A stretch of 41,020 nt of DNA from Vulcanimicrobiota bacterium. Its GTDB lineage: Bacteria > Vulcanimicrobiota > Vulcanimicrobiia > Vulcanimicrobiales > Vulcanimicrobiaceae. Location: contig JAFAJV010000035.1 of NCBI GenBank assembly GCA_019235995.1, positions 1-41,020 of the forward strand. Reading direction: 5' to 3'. Positions 23,790 through 31,447 of this stretch are shown here, piece after piece; position 1 is the first letter of the stretch, and each line of letters starts with the position of its first letter. The translations under genes were made by a program, and so were the position numbers. Below the pieces are notes generated by a model. The model worked only from the letters and a program-made list of their open reading frames with translations, did not search any database and was not told the DNA's origin.

Positions 23790-25175
23790 TTACGGAACCA
23801 CCGTAACCGGCGCGACGACGCTTTCCTCACCGAATCCGTCGGTGAAGGTAGCCACGACCGTATAGCGGGTCGGAATCGTCACGGCGGGCGCGACGAGCGT
23901 CACGACGTCCGCCTCCGCGCCCACGTTGCGCCCCGTCACCTCGCGTGACTGGGAATCGTTCAGCGCGATCCGCATGCCGTTTCTCGGCGACAGGATGCGG
24001 ATGCGGATCGTGCCTCCACTCGTGACCGTCGAGGTCAGTACCTCGAAGGTTCCGTTTTGATCGGCGCTCGCGCCGGCGCCGCTTTCGTCGTCGCTGGCGA
24101 CCGGCACGGCGGCATCCGCCTCCGGCGGCCGCGCCGGAGGAGCTGCGACGGCCAGGCCCGTCATGGACTGCGCGCTCGAACGGCCCCGGTTCACGTGCAC
24201 CAGCACGCGCATCTCGTGAAGGCTGGAGACTGGTGGCACGACCAGCTGCGTCTGGCCGCCGTGCGAAAACGGCTGCTGCGCCCAGATCGTGCCGTCCGCG
24301 CCGAGCAGCCGCACGTAGCCGCCGTCGCCGTCGGCGGCGTAGGCGATGTCGATCTTCTGTCCGGGCTGCGCGACAGCGGGCGTCACCGACACGTTCTCGA
24401 TCGCCGCCGAGCCCGGCCCGCGTGCCGCCAGTGCGTTGAGCACGCGCGTCTCCTTGGCCGTACCCAGCGGGCCCGCCAGCACCATCTGCAGCGTGTACGC
24501 GCCCGCATCTTGCGACACCGGCACCGCGACGCGCACGGTTCCCGAGCGATCGGCAAGGTCGCCGCCCTGGAGCTCGCGGCCGTCGGGCGCGGTGACGCTG
24601 TACGAGAGCCGTCCGATGCCGCCGGCCTCGTAGTCGGCGCTCACCGTCGTGCCCGCGAGCGTTTCGGGCGGAACGGCGAAGGCGCCGATCCGCGGCAGCG
24701 CCGAGCGTAGCGCCGCCGCGGAGCCGAGCGCGAGCGTGCCCGCCATGAGACACGCCGCGGCGAGTCGCGCGTAGGTAAGGCGCGGTTGCCGGCGCGGAGG
24801 CACGGCGGCCTCCACGAGGCAGTGCACGCCGTCTCCCGCCACTTCGGCGAGCGCGCGATCGAACGAGGGGAAGTCTTTCGACCAAACCGGGACCTGCGTC
24901 GCGCTCGTCGAGAGCGGCTCGACCTCGAATGAGACGGGATAGGCCAGCATCGCGTCGCCTTCCCGCGAGACGACCCAGGTCCGGCAGACGAGTACCGCCT
25001 TCGTCCGGTTGACGACTCGCAGCGCGTACATCGCGACGCCGTGTCGCTTATCGAAACTCTCCAGCGCGAAGAACGCCGAGACGCTGCCCGCGAGCGTCTG
25101 CAGCGCCATTCCCGAGCCGAAGCGCGCGAGCGATCCCGTACGCGTTGGGGCAGGCAGCGCGAGCGCCGAGCTCAC
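23790..25175 (-). CDS. Membrane-anchored Ig-like protein at the end of the secretin operon
   Basis: I do not recognise this 461-aa protein. Residues 1 to about 125 form a probably cytoplasmic domain (FFALESFDKRHGVAMYALRV, FEVEPLSTSATQVPVWSKDF). A single TM follows (ARLAAACLMAGTLALGSAAA). The rest is extracytoplasmic and reads as several beta-sandwich modules, e.g. RLSYSVTAPDGREL, SVTPAVAQPGQKIDIAYAAD and TVTSGGTIRIRILSPRNGMR, joined by an Ala/Pro/Asp-rich linker. The GTG start at 25175 overlaps the TadE-B2 stop as GTGA, so it belongs to the secretin-TadG-TadE-TadE operon. It may be a new pilus assembly or anchoring factor that joins a cytoplasmic cue to an outer module. Confidence 0.75.
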   Translation of the reverse strand: MSSALALPAPTRTGSLARFGSGMALQTLAGSVSAFFALESFDKRHGVAMYALRVVNRTKAVLVCRTWVVSREGDAMLAYPVSFEVEPLSTSATQVPVWSKDFPSFDRALAEVAGDGVHCLVEAAVPPRRQPRLTYARLAAACLMAGTLALGSAAALRSALPRIGAFAVPPETLAGTTVSADYEAGGIGRLSYSVTAPDGRELQGGDLADRSGTVRVAVPVSQDAGAYTLQMVLAGPLGTAKETRVLNALAARGPGSAAIENVSVTPAVAQPGQKIDIAYAADGDGGYVRLLGADGTIWAQQPFSHGGQTQLVVPPVSSLHEMRVLVHVNRGRSSAQSMTGLAVAAPPARPPEADAAVPVASDDESGAGASADQNGTFEVLTSTVTSGGTIRIRILSPRNGMRIALNDSQSREVTGRNVGAEADVVTLVAPAVTIPTRYTVVATFTDGFGEESVVAPVTVVP

Positions 25176-25615
25176 TGCGAGATGACCATCTCCGACGTGC
25201 TCGACATGTTGATCTGCATGTTCGGACCGGGCAGGTACGGCAGCATGAACTTGAACGGATACTTCACGGTCACCGTGACCGGGCAGCCGGGGTCGTTGCC
25301 GGAAAGTCCCGGAGGACAGGGGCCCCAGCTTGCCGTCACCCCGAGGCCGCTCGGCGTGGTCGCACCTTCCGAGAGGCTTTGCACGTAGGTCTGGATGTCG
25401 GACTGGCTCGCGTTGCAGTGATCGAGCACAGTGCACTGCGAGCCGCGTACCATGGCCCAGCGGGCACCCTGCCGCGCCACCTGCGCGACGAACGCGTACG
25501 TGTACGTCGCGCGCCCGAAGTCGATGATGCCGAAGAGCAGCGCGAGCACGACGGCCATGACGATCGTGGTTTCCACGAGACTGGTGCCGCGCTCGCGGTT
25601 TTTCACCCGTCTCAT
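25172..25615 (-). CDS. TadE-like minor pseudopilin (cassette B, second)
   Basis: This 147-aa TadE paralogue starts MRRVKNRERG then TSLVETTIVMAVVLALLFGI, with Glu at +5 after the cleavage Gly. GARWAMVRGSQC, C-T-V-L-D-H-C and YVQSLSEGATT are shared almost word for word with cassette A (21314-21739). A proline- and cysteine-containing insert (GPCPPGLSGNDPGCPV) is specific to this copy, and the C-terminus SSTSEMVISQ matches STSEMVISN in copy A. ATGA overlap with the gene before and GTGA overlap with the gene after show strict coupling in the operon. Confidence 0.88.
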   Translation of the reverse strand: MRRVKNRERGTSLVETTIVMAVVLALLFGIIDFGRATYTYAFVAQVARQGARWAMVRGSQCTVLDHCNASQSDIQTYVQSLSEGATTPSGLGVTASWGPCPPGLSGNDPGCPVTVTVKYPFKFMLPYLPGPNMQINMSSTSEMVISQ

Positions 25616-26076
25616 TGGTTGTTCACTGGCATGATCGCCGTCGCCGTGATGGGCACCGACGAGGGGATGCCCGGGTAGTTGAGCAGCGAGTGGAACGTGC
25701 CCGTAACCTGCACCTGCACGTAGTAGACCAGGTTGGCAGGCACGGCGTTGGCCGTGTTCAGCGGGCATGTCGAGGTCGCGCCACCGATCGTGCACTGGAC
25801 GCTCGAGTGAACCGTCCAGCTCGCGAGGTTCTGGCCGTCGCCCAGCGCGGCGCTGCGCGTCGCCGGGCCGTTCGCGCTCGCGTCGGCGGCGCTCTCGAGC
25901 GTCTGCGCCGCGTACTGGACGCCGGCCCGCGCCGCGTGCGACGCGAGGATCGCGAAGTAGGCGTAGCGGCCGACCTCGATCAGACCGATCAGTAGGAAAA
26001 CGAAGACGGGTAAGATCAGCGCGAACTCGACCATGCTCGTGCCGGAGTTGTCCGCGAGTTGCTTGCGTGGAATCAT
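25612..26076 (-). CDS. TadE-like minor pseudopilin (cassette B, first)
   Basis: The 154-aa product begins MIPRKQLADNSG then TSMVEFALILPVFVFLLIGL, the TadE prepilin signature. VGRYAYFAILASHAARAGVQ and the C-terminal YYVQVQVTGTFHSLLNYPGI align with the cassette A paralogue at 21736-22179; the two differ mainly in the middle. It should be a minor pilin cleaved by one of the two A24 peptidases encoded downstream on the other strand. It is coupled to TadG-B (ATGA) and to the second TadE (ATGA). Confidence 0.9.
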   Translation of the reverse strand: MIPRKQLADNSGTSMVEFALILPVFVFLLIGLIEVGRYAYFAILASHAARAGVQYAAQTLESAADASANGPATRSAALGDGQNLASWTVHSSVQCTIGGATSTCPLNTANAVPANLVYYVQVQVTGTFHSLLNYPGIPSSVPITATAIMPVNNQ

Positions 26077-27266
26077 TGCGCAACCACCGCCTGTCTGATG
26101 AGGGACTGGTCGGGCGGGGGCGTGGCGATGTCGAGGGCGTTGCCGCCGTTAAAGTTGGCGCTACCGAAGACCACGACCAAATATTTGCCTTGGGCGCCGT
26201 TGAAGTTCGCGGAAATCGCGCCCGGCGCGTAGATCAGACCGCTGTAACCGCCGTTCGAACCGTTGAAGTTTGGCGGGTTGGTGTTGGTCGGTACCTGATA
26301 GTACAGCACGCCCTGCGGGCCACCGCTCGTCGGCGGCGTCAGCGTCGCCGACGATACGCCGTTAAAGTTTGGTGGGGTGCCGCTCGCGGTGACATACATC
26401 GTGATGCCATTGCCGGTGATGTGCGCGCCGTTGAAGTTCGTGTTGCCGTTGAACACATATGTCCCGGGATTCATCGTAACATTCGCGCCGTTGAGATTGA
26501 TGTCGCTGTAGCAGCCGGGATTTATCGCGCCGTTGTAGCCGTTGCCGTTGAAGCTCTGGCAGTTCGCGATTGGCGGCGGGTTGGCCGTGAGATAGGCGCA
26601 GCCGAGGATCTCCGGGCACGGATCCGTGACCGGCAGCATCGGCGCAGGCACGGCCTCTGTAAAGCTTGCACCGTTCTCGTTGGGCGCCGCTCCGGCGTAG
26701 CCGATGTTCAGCACGTGGAGGTTCGCGCCGTTGAAGTTCGCGGTGTTGTTAATGAGCATGCCGCACTTCGCCGCGTTGACGTTGGCCCCGTTGAAGTTCT
26801 GGTCCGCGGTCATGCTCAACAGGAAGATGCAGCCGGGGCCGGTCGACTGCACCTCCGCAACCGCCAGGGTCGATTCGTTCATGCCGTTGGCGTAGCCGAA
26901 CAGCTTGGAAAAGAACGTCGCGTTGTGCGTTGAGTTGATCGTCACCGCGACGGCGCACGAGTCGCTCGCAAAGGGGCCGCTCGCCGGCGGGTTGTTCGTA
27001 GTCACAGCGATGTTTCCGCCGCTGGGGTAGCCGTTGTTTCCGGCGTTGAGCTGCGCGGCGGCGTCGGCCGCGCTCTGGTTTGGGCATCCGGCGTGCAGCA
27101 GGGCTTCGGCGCCGCCGGCCGCGGCGGCGTCGGTGGCACTCTGCTGCGACTGCTGGCGATATTCGAGATACCCCACGTCGACCGCGATGCCCGCGAATCC
27201 CATCAGGACCGCGAGCGCGACGGCAATCAGGGGGAGGACTTGGCCTCGTTCATGGTCTGCGTTCAT
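26073..27266 (-). CDS. TadG-like protein with NFNG repeats (cassette B)
   Basis: A 397-aa paralogue of the protein at 22176-23369, with identical length. The N-terminus NADHERGQVLPLIAVALAVL is the TadG TM segment, followed by AVDVGYLEYRQQSQQSATDA. NFNG occurs at residues 157, 177, 277, 300, 333, 353 and 371, with SFNG (238), NLNG (257) and VFNG (271); positions match the other copy within one or two residues. The core segments DPCPEI-x-GCAYL, NPGTYV-x-NGN and GTPPNFNG are shared. Many synonymous and conservative differences show an old duplication held under selection rather than a recent one. Its ATG overlaps the secretin stop, so it is translated with the outer-membrane pore. Function within the pilus is unknown. 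Confidence 0.82.
   Translation of the reverse strand: MNADHERGQVLPLIAVALAVLMGFAGIAVDVGYLEYRQQSQQSATDAAAAGGAEALLHAGCPNQSAADAAAQLNAGNNGYPSGGNIAVTTNNPPASGPFASDSCAVAVTINSTHNATFFSKLFGYANGMNESTLAVAEVQSTGPGCIFLLSMTADQNFNGANVNAAKCGMLINNTANFNGANLHVLNIGYAGAAPNENGASFTEAVPAPMLPVTDPCPEILGCAYLTANPPPIANCQSFNGNGYNGAINPGCYSDINLNGANVTMNPGTYVFNGNTNFNGAHITGNGITMYVTASGTPPNFNGVSSATLTPPTSGGPQGVLYYQVPTNTNPPNFNGSNGGYSGLIYAPGAISANFNGAQGKYLVVVFGSANFNGGNALDIATPPPDQSLIRQAVVAQ
26145..26798 (-). repeat. NFNG-encoding repeats in TadG-B
   Basis: The plus strand shows GCCGTTGAAGTT or close variants near 26145, 26200, 26262, 26360, 26430, 26730 and 26792, complementing AAC-TTC-AAC-GGC codons. Spacing follows the protein repeat of about 20 residues and parallels the set in 22248-22898. 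Confidence 0.8.
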
Positions 27267-28690
27267 CGCGTTACAATCTCCGGCGTCATCACGAAGACGA
27301 CGTCACTCTGCTGGTTTTGATAGCTGGTGGATGTGAAGAGCTTGCCGAGGATCGGGATCGAGGAGAGCAGCGGGATCTTCGAGATCGTTTTCATCTCGAG
27401 ACGATTGACCAGCCCGCCGAGGATGATGCTCTCGCCCGGACGCGTGATGACATCCGTCGAGAGCTTGCTGACGATCAGTGCGGGGATCGTGAAGCCCGAG
27501 ACGACGACGGCATTGGCGTAGTCGAGGCGCGAGACTTCCGGCGCGACCGTCGCGTGCACGGAGCCGTTGCCGAGCACTTCGGGCGTCACGTTGAGCTGCA
27601 CGCCGTAGGGCTGATACTGCACGTTCACCGCACCGAGCCCCGTGGACGTGACCACCGGGATCTCGCCGCCGACCAGGAAGGTCGCCTTCTGTCCCGGGCT
27701 CGTCACGAGGTTCGGGCTCGAGAGCACCTTCGCGTGGCCCTCCTGCATGAGAAGGTTGAGCGTGGGCGCGAGCGTGACGGTGCGGAAGAACGGCTGGATC
27801 GTGAAGCCGAGGCCCGTGCCGAGCGCCGACGGCGACTCGACGATGGGAAAGATTGGCGAGCCGATCGAGTAGTTACTCGGGCCGATGGCCGGATTGAAGG
27901 TCGCCGAGTTGAGCGAGATGCCAAGGTTGGATTGCGCCGTCTTGTCGACCTCGAGCACGTAGACCTTGATGTCGATCTGACTGTTGCTCATCGCGTTGAT
28001 GCGGTCGATCAGCTGCCCATTGCTCGCAAGGTATGGCCCCGCGAGGCCGCGCGCCCGGTCGAGGATCGCCTGCGCCGTGACCGCATCGGTCGCGTTGCCG
28101 CTGACGATCACGTTGCCTTTGCCGTCGGGGTCCACGCGGATGTCGCTCGCCCCGGAGATGTTGGCGATGGCGCGCTGCAGGTTGCCGAGGTTTTGCGAGA
28201 CCGTCACGGCGTTGACCAGCACGGCGCCCTGCGCCTTGAGCACCGGATCGAAGCGGCCGAGGATGTCGCTGATCTGTTGGAACTGCGCCCCGTCGCTCAC
28301 GCTGCCGCGCACCACGATCGAGTGGTCGAAGCTCACGACCTGCACGTTCGGCGCGGCGATCGCGCTGCGCAGCATCTGCGCCACGTCGTCGAGCTCCTGG
28401 GCAGTCACGGTGATCTCGTAGGCCTCGCGGCGGCCGCCGGCCCAGACAATGAGCGTGGTGTGGCCGGGGGCTTTGCCGTTGACCACCACCTGCGACGTGC
28501 CCACGGGCACGGCACCCGCGATGCGCCCGTCGCCCACCGCGACGCGCGTCAATCCCTCGGCCTTTAAAAGGATGGAGTGTCCCGACTGGATCGACACGAG
28601 GGTCACCTGGTCGGCGCACACGGGCAGGGCATAGGCAACGATGCCTGCCGCCATAACAAATGAAAGAGAGCGACGAATAATGCGGTTCAT
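27263..28690 (-). CDS. cpaC: Tad secretin (RcpA/CpaC-like)
   Basis: The 475-aa product forms the outer-membrane pore for the Tad pilus. It has a Sec signal peptide (FVMAAGIVAYALPVCAD), a pilus/BON-type N-terminal domain (LLKAEGLTRVAVGDGRIAGA, then VVVNGKAPGHTTLIVW), a second BON-like segment around VSFDHSIVVRGSVSDGAQF, and the secretin C-domain with VYVLEVDKT, AKVLSSPNLVTSPGQKATFL, VGGEIPVV, YGVQLNVTPEVLGNGSVHAT, TRPGESIILGGLVNR and the closing IPILGKLF. It opens the minus-strand operon containing cassette B and starts 27 nt from the shared palindromic element. Confidence 0.94.
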   Translation of the reverse strand: MNRIIRRSLSFVMAAGIVAYALPVCADQVTLVSIQSGHSILLKAEGLTRVAVGDGRIAGAVPVGTSQVVVNGKAPGHTTLIVWAGGRREAYEITVTAQELDDVAQMLRSAIAAPNVQVVSFDHSIVVRGSVSDGAQFQQISDILGRFDPVLKAQGAVLVNAVTVSQNLGNLQRAIANISGASDIRVDPDGKGNVIVSGNATDAVTAQAILDRARGLAGPYLASNGQLIDRINAMSNSQIDIKVYVLEVDKTAQSNLGISLNSATFNPAIGPSNYSIGSPIFPIVESPSALGTGLGFTIQPFFRTVTLAPTLNLLMQEGHAKVLSSPNLVTSPGQKATFLVGGEIPVVTSTGLGAVNVQYQPYGVQLNVTPEVLGNGSVHATVAPEVSRLDYANAVVVSGFTIPALIVSKLSTDVITRPGESIILGGLVNRLEMKTISKIPLLSSIPILGKLFTSTSYQNQQSDVVFVMTPEIVTR

Positions 28691-28716
28691 CGAATTGCAT
28701 TATGCCACGCTTTTCG

Positions 28717-28732
28717 GCGTTAACACGTCAAC
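28717..28732. promoter_or_regulatory. Palindromic element shared by both tad divergent promoters (copy 2)
   Basis: GCGTTAACACGTCAAC matches copy 1 (23479-23494) at 14 of 16 positions; both differences are A for G. It lies 27 nt from the secretin start (minus) and 107 nt from the plus-strand operon start. CGTTGAGTTAA at about 28743 may be an extra degenerate half-site. The arrangement, a symmetric site between divergent pilus operons in two separate places, suggests joint control. Confidence 0.55.
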
Positions 28733-28779
28733 GCAATGAATACGTTGAGTTAAAAATGCGGCGATCGGCGCCCCGCGTC

Positions 28780-28808
28780 TTGCCAGCGGGCCCCGACGGT
28801 GGCATGAT
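28780..28808 (+). promoter_or_regulatory. Candidate sigma70-type promoter of the plus-strand tad operon
   Basis: TTGCCA at 28780-28785 and CATGAT at 28803-28808 are separated by 17 nt. The pair matches the -35 and -10 consensus at 5/6 and 4/6 positions and ends 30 nt before the TTG start of the first gene. High GC content makes chance matches less likely here but does not exclude them. Confidence 0.4.
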
Positions 28809-28838
28809 ACAGCGCACCAGGAGCAAGGAGGTTTTCCA

Positions 28839-29588
28839 TTGCGGCCTTTTCAACAGGTGGTTCTCCTTGCGCTCTGTTTGCTGGCCTCGACATCTAATGC
28901 CGTGGCCGCATCGGCGCAAGGCGTACCGCTCGCGACCGTAGCTCGCAACGCGCACTTAGAGTACGCGTGGCTCTCCGTATCGCGTGCCGTACAACTGAGC
29001 GGCCCCGGAATCGTGCTCGTTATTCGCCCTGGCGATAACCTGTACGAGGTGGACGATCGTGTCGAGGTAACGGCGGTTGCACCGCGCTACATCTCGAACG
29101 ACATCTACGTTTCAGCGACGCTTGCCAATCACATCACCCAACTCGCACGGCAGGCGGAACAACTCGTCGGCGCGCAGGAAGCAGAAGCGATACGCGAGGC
29201 GGGCCAGCTGAACGAAGAGATACAACAAGCAGGCGCGGCGCCGATGCGCGGCACGATCGTCCTTAACGTGACTCAGCTGCAAGGAGCGGAAGCGCTCCTC
29301 GTTACGGGAACCGCGCCCCCATGGGCGCCCGTCATGATCACGTTGCTCGCAACGCTCTCCGACGAGGTCCCAAACGTGCTGCTCAGCCGCCACAACCTGA
29401 CGGCTGGGTCGGATGGAAAATTCCAGGCCATCGTGCCGATTGCGCCCGACTACATGCGCGACTCATTCATCAACGTACTGGCGACATCGTTGCCGGGCGT
29501 CGCATCGGCGAAATCACAGCTCCTGATCCACGCAGCAAATGCCGGGATCCAGGTCCCGGCAGACTTCATCCCCGGCGGAATCTGGTAA
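28839..29588 (+). CDS. Secreted protein leading the plus-strand tad operon
   Basis: I do not recognise this 249-aa protein. It has a Sec signal peptide (FQQVVLLALCLLASTSNAVA, cleavage near AAASAQ), a beta-rich segment with VLVIRPGDNLYEVDDRVEVT, then a helix likely to form a coiled coil (ITQLARQAEQLVGAQEAEAI continuing to EEIQQAG), and a second beta-rich domain ending QVPADFIPGGIW. The start is a TTG, chosen because AAGGAGG (28825-28831) lies 7 nt before it and the signal peptide begins there. It is first in the operon, and its TAA abuts the flp leader, so it is probably made at high level with the pilins. A periplasmic pilus chaperone or adhesin is possible; only context supports it. Confidence 0.72.
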   Translation: MRPFQQVVLLALCLLASTSNAVAASAQGVPLATVARNAHLEYAWLSVSRAVQLSGPGIVLVIRPGDNLYEVDDRVEVTAVAPRYISNDIYVSATLANHITQLARQAEQLVGAQEAEAIREAGQLNEEIQQAGAAPMRGTIVLNVTQLQGAEALLVTGTAPPWAPVMITLLATLSDEVPNVLLSRHNLTAGSDGKFQAIVPIAPDYMRDSFINVLATSLPGVASAKSQLLIHAANAGIQVPADFIPGGIW

Positions 29589-29599
29589 TGGGAGACCCA

Positions 29600-29761
29600 A
29601 TGCTTCACCGCTTCATCCCGATGGTGCGCGACGAAGGCGGCGCGACGATGGTCGAGTACGGACTACTCGTAGCGTTGATCGCGCTGGTCGCGTTGGGCGC
29701 CGTCACGATCCTTGGCACGAACCTCAGCGGCATGTTCAGCAGCGTCGCTGGTACCCTCTAG
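29600..29761 (+). CDS. flp: Flp-type major pilin (copy 2)
   Basis: This 53-aa pilin reads MLHRFIPMVRDEGG before cleavage and ATMVEYGLLVALIALVALGA after it, with E5 and Y6 present, ending NLSGMFSSVAGTL. GGGAG just before the ATG at 29600 serves as ribosome site. An alternative in-frame ATG at 29588 overlaps the stop of the preceding gene as TAATG and would add four residues; the length match with the other two Flp copies favours 29600. It is almost identical to copy 3 after the cleavage site, with ILGTN in place of TLGKN. Confidence 0.95.
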   Translation: MLHRFIPMVRDEGGATMVEYGLLVALIALVALGAVTILGTNLSGMFSSVAGTL

Positions 29762-29822
29762 ACCCAATCCAACAACGTCTGTCTCCGGACAGCCGACACA
29801 AACCACACCACAAGGAGACCTA

Positions 29823-29984
29823 ATGCTAGCCACCCTCAAAACGATGATCCGCGACGACGAAGGCGCGACGATGGTCGAATACGGCCTGCTCGTTGCCCTG
29901 ATCGCTCTGGTCGCACTGGGCGCCGTCACGACGCTCGGTAAGAACCTGAGCGGCCTATTCAGCAGCGTCGCCGGTACCCTCTAA
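29823..29984 (+). CDS. flp: Flp-type major pilin (copy 3)
   Basis: A 53-aa pilin: MLATLKTMIRDDEG leader, then ATMVEYGLLVALIALVALGA, ending NLSGLFSSVAGTL. The leader resembles copy 1 (MLSTMKTMLRDDQG), while the mature part is nearly that of copy 2, so it looks like a mosaic. A clean AAGGAG ribosome site lies at 29812-29817. A GC-rich hairpin follows it (30011-30043), which would let this and copy 2 be expressed more strongly than the assembly genes downstream. Confidence 0.95.
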   Translation: MLATLKTMIRDDEGATMVEYGLLVALIALVALGAVTTLGKNLSGLFSSVAGTL

Positions 29985-30010
29985 GACAAACAAACGCAAG
30001 GGGTTGCGGG

Positions 30011-30043
30011 GCGCGGCCCGTCTTCTTTAGGCAGGCCGCGCCT
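30011..30043 (+). terminator. GC-rich hairpin after the pilin genes, likely attenuator or processing site
   Basis: GGCGCGGCC (30011-30019) and GGCCGCGCC (30035-30043) pair perfectly over 9 bp with a 15-nt loop. The outer bases TTGCG and CGCAA can extend the stem across a small bulge. No run of T follows, so full termination is unlikely; partial read-through or a stable mRNA 3' end for the pilin messages is more plausible. Confidence 0.55.
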
Positions 30044-30060
30044 CACGCAATCCGATTCCT

Positions 30061-30573
30061 ATGTCCGTCGCAGTCTGGTTAACACTCGCGGGTTGTTGCG
30101 CCGCCGCCTTTTGCGACGTGCGCAGCCGGCGCATCCCGAACTGGCTCACCGGAAGCCTCGCGCTCGCCGCGCTCGCCGTCCACGCGCTGGACGGCTGGAA
30201 ATCCCTAGCCGTCGCGCTCGCCGTGATGTCCGGACTCACCCTCCTCGGTACGCTCGTCTACGCGCGCGGCGGAATCGGCGGCGGCGACGTCAAGCTGGCC
30301 ATCTCGGGCTCGGGCCTGCTCAGCTATCCGCTGTTCATACCGTTTCTGCTCTACACGGCGATCGCCGGCGGCGCGCTGGCCGTGATCTACCTCGCCTTCC
30401 GCCCGGGCTCCCGGCCGTCGCTCGCGCGGACGGCCGTCCTTGCGGCCGGCGGCCTGCAGGGCCTCCCCGCTAGGCGCGAAACCTTGCCGTACGCCCTTGC
30501 CTTTGCAATCGGCGCGATTTTCGTCGCTCTCTCGCAGAGCATCGCTCCATTCTTGAGGATCAATCTGTCGTGA
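30061..30573 (+). CDS. cpaA: A24-family prepilin peptidase (TadV/CpaA-like), first
   Basis: This 170-aa inner-membrane aspartyl protease cleaves Flp and pseudopilin leaders. Catalytic residues are visible: D19 in FCDVRSRRIPNWLT (the D-x6-P-N pattern) and D76 in GGIGGGDVKL (the G-x-G-D motif). About five TM segments are predicted. The short form without the N-terminal methylase domain is usual for Tad systems. Its ATG follows the hairpin after flp by 17 nt, and its stop overlaps cpaB as GTGA. A second A24 peptidase lies at the end of the core tad genes. Confidence 0.94.
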   Translation: MSVAVWLTLAGCCAAAFCDVRSRRIPNWLTGSLALAALAVHALDGWKSLAVALAVMSGLTLLGTLVYARGGIGGGDVKLAISGSGLLSYPLFIPFLLYTAIAGGALAVIYLAFRPGSRPSLARTAVLAAGGLQGLPARRETLPYALAFAIGAIFVALSQSIAPFLRINLS

Positions 30574-31447
30574 ACGTCCGACGCACCACCCTCCTCATCG
30601 CGAGCATCCTCGCGGTCGGCACGGGGTGGCTCACCCTTACCTATCTGTCGTCGCTGCGCCCGCCCTCGGGCGAGCAGCGCGCGGTGCTGATCGCGGCGCA
30701 AGACATCGCCCCGCGCGAGCGGATCACCGAGGCGATGTTCACCAAGCAGATGCGCGCGACGGCCTCGCTCGAACCGGGCGCCTTGGCGGAACCGAACCAG
30801 GCCGTGGGATCGCTCGCCCTGATCACGATTCCCGCCGGCTCGCAGCTCACCGCCTCCGAGATCGGCACGAACGTTGCGTTCGCGCTCCCGGTGCGGCTCC
30901 AACCCGGCATGCGCGCGGTCAGCATCCCGGTCGATCGGGTCAAGGACGTCTCGGGGCTGATCCAGCCTGGCGACCGCGTGGACGTGATCGCCATCCCGCC
31001 TTCCAAGTCGAGCGGACCGCCCCCCAAGGCGGTGACGATCTTCCGTGCCGTCCGGGTGCTCTCGGTCGGGACCGCCCTGGAGAACCCGTCGGCGACGCCC
31101 TCGCCGGCAGAGCAAGACGCCGCCACGGTGACGCTCGAGGTGACCCCGGGACAGGCGGACCTCCTCGCCTGGGCCGACGCCAACTCGACCCTGCGCCTCG
31201 CGCTGCGCTCGCCGCGAGAGGCGCCGCGCACCGAGCCGGTCGAGCAGCTCACGCTGGCCGGAGGCGGCGGGGGCCCGGGCCCCGAGCCGATCCCCTCGCT
31301 CGGGCCCCCGATCCCGGTTCCGCCGCCCGGTCTCGGCGGTCCGGTGGCGGGCGCCCCGCCGGCGACGCCGCGACGCCTCGCGGCGCCGGTCGAGCTGATC
31401 GTCGGCGATCAGGTCGTCGACCCCGGTAGCGCCACCGCCCCGAACAA

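Noticed and set aside
22248-26798. Repeated GCCGTTGAAGTT read as a possible CRISPR or intergenic repeat array
   Set aside because: All copies lie in frame within two coding genes and encode the NFNG motif; spacing follows protein structure and there are no unique spacers.
27080-28567. Long plus-strand open frame (495 codons) opposite the secretin
   Set aside because: It is antisense to a secretin with all family motifs. The peptide is Arg/Asp/His-rich and looks like a shadow.
29762-29822. Small stem CTGTC-TCCG-GACAG between the second and third flp genes as a terminator
   Set aside because: The stem is only 5 bp with no T-run and lies within a region expected to be co-transcribed.
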